Source: an uncultured Paracoccaceae bacterium
GTDB taxonomy: Bacteria > Pseudomonadota > Alphaproteobacteria > Rhodobacterales > Rhodobacteraceae
Assembly: GCA_947503175.1 (NCBI GenBank)
Contig: CANNCO010000003.1
Location: forward strand, 7,501 to 71,500
Length of the DNA: 64,000 nt
Direction of reading: 5' to 3'
Shown: positions 63,256-64,000 of the stretch, one piece after another
How positions within the stretch are numbered: position 1 is the stretch's first letter
Layout: the number at the start of each line of letters is the position of its first letter
Position numbers and translations under genes: made by a program
Notes under the pieces: model-generated
The model's database searches: none
What the model saw: only the letters and a program-made list of their open reading frames with translations
Told to the model about the DNA's origin: nothing

Positions 63256-64000
63256 TCACTCACCCTGTTCGAGAAAGATCGTCTTCCGACCCAGCGTGTC
63301 CCCTGGCTGCATCCGTGGCGTCAGCTCAATCCGCTCACCGGCCCGTGACATATCTTCCTTCACGCAATGCGCGATGATCTCGGCAGCGGCACGCCCGATC
63401 TCGGCCCGCATCGCATCCATCGTCGCCAGCCGCGTGGAGAACCCTTCCAATAGTTCGACCCCGTTAAATCCTGCCAGTCCGATCTGGTCCGGTATGGCCA
63501 GCCCGGCCTCAAGACAATGCAGCATCCCGCCCGCCCCGATCATGTCATTGGAGTAATAAAGGAAATCGAGGTTCGGGCTGCGCTTCAGCATCTCTGCCGT
63601 CATCTCGCGACCCTTCGCAAGGGCCGATCCGCCCTCATAGAATTCCTGATCCATCACTTCCAGCCCGGCCTTTGCCAGCGCCTCGGTGAACCCTTCGAAC
63701 CGCTTCCGCGCGCGGTGATCGAGCGGCATTTTCGTGCCCATGAACCCGATTTTGGTATAGCCCCCTTTCGCAATTGCCTTGGCCATCTCGCGGCCCGCCC
63801 GCCGGTGCGAGATACCCACGACGGAGTCGATCGCGCGGCCGTCCGTATCCATGATCTCCACCACAGGAATGCCCGCGGCCTCCAGCATCGTCCGACTCGC
63901 ATCGGAGTGTTCAAGCCCCGCGATGATGACCCCCGAGGGCCGCCATGACAGCATCTCGTACAGCACCTTTTCTTCGCGCTCGGGCCGATAGTTCGTGACG
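63256..64000 (-). CDS. LacI-family transcriptional regulator (partial, 5' end off the right edge)
   Basis: The visible 248 codons cover the periplasmic-binding-protein-like effector domain: MLSWRPSGVIIAGLEHSD, GIPVVEIMDTDGRAIDSVVG, HRRAGREMAKAIAKGGYTKIGF, FLYYSNDMIGAGGMLHCLEAG and IGLAGFNGVELLEGFS, ending with PRMQPGDTLGRK. The pattern is closest to gluconate-repressor-type (GntR of the LacI family) regulators. The N-terminal HTH is outside the window. Its target operon cannot be seen here. Confidence 0.88.
   Translation of the reverse strand, partial: VTNYRPEREEKVLYEMLSWRPSGVIIAGLEHSDASRTMLEAAGIPVVEIMDTDGRAIDSVVGISHRRAGREMAKAIAKGGYTKIGFMGTKMPLDHRARKRFEGFTEALAKAGLEVMDQEFYEGGSALAKGREMTAEMLKRSPNLDFLYYSNDMIGAGGMLHCLEAGLAIPDQIGLAGFNGVELLEGFSTRLATMDAMRAEIGRAAAEIIAHCVKEDMSRAGERIELTPRMQPGDTLGRKTIFLEQGE

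Overview
The window is GC-rich alphaproteobacterial chromosome, most probably from the Rhodobacteraceae (Roseobacter group). The basis is gene content: a fabA-fabB-fabI operon divergent from an Irr-type Fur regulator, hemP, choXWV, a fused NuoE/NuoF-type formate dehydrogenase subunit, and the uvrC-pgsA-moaD-moaE order. I see no rRNA, tRNA, IS element, prophage or CRISPR array. Both ends cut through genes: msrP on the left and a LacI-family regulator on the right.

Left part (1-16.1 kb). The order is msrP, two tandem secreted FAS1 proteins, a GrpB-family protein, a 58-aa Flp-like pilin peptide, clpB, an endonuclease/exonuclease/phosphatase-family protein, the unsaturated fatty acid operon with irr, a frameshifted P-loop kinase, a cold-shock protein, an operon pairing a universal stress protein with a large uncharacterised P-loop protein, and a gntR-frc pair preceded by two GGTATACC palindromes.

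Transport block (16.3-25 kb). A phosphonate-type ABC transporter (phnD-phnC-phnE-phnE) sits with a HAD phosphatase and a DeoR regulator. A Na/Pi symporter with a PhoU-like tail, a NUDIX-like protein and an inositol monophosphatase-family enzyme follow. The theme is phosphorus acquisition.

Sugar-lipid/polysaccharide block (25-35 kb). Seven tightly coupled minus-strand genes encode a pseudo-deacetylase/GT2 fusion, a DegT aminotransferase, a Gfo/Idh/MocA oxidoreductase, a hexapeptide acyltransferase, a UDP-galactopyranose-mutase-like flavoprotein, a NodB deacetylase and a polytopic GT-C-like protein. Next to them on the plus strand are a zinc-ribbon methyltransferase and an SMR-like four-helix transporter. 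The parts list resembles the Arn (Ara4N) logic of building an amino sugar on a lipid carrier, deacylating it, flipping it and transferring it, but with different sugar chemistry. It is the best candidate here for an undescribed pathway.

Middle-right (35-49 kb). A DeoR regulator, a compact hemP operon with two unknown proteins, a rhodanese preceded by a broken ORF, NAD-type formate dehydrogenase (fdsBA), the choline ABC transporter choXWV, a small hypothetical protein, and a fatty acid desaturase divergent from an ArgP-like LysR regulator. A gene-free stretch of about 0.8 kb follows; it holds strong hairpins and may encode a small RNA.

Right part (49-64 kb). A CapD/WbpM-type nucleotide-sugar dehydratase and three glycosyltransferase-like genes form a second surface-glycan locus. 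After it come a SohB-like S49 peptidase, a 54-aa zinc-ribbon membrane protein, a CaCA antiporter, an SDR, uvrC (with a perfect DnaA box upstream), a second 58-aa Flp-like peptide, pgsA, moaD, moaE, a methyltransferase and the truncated LacI regulator.
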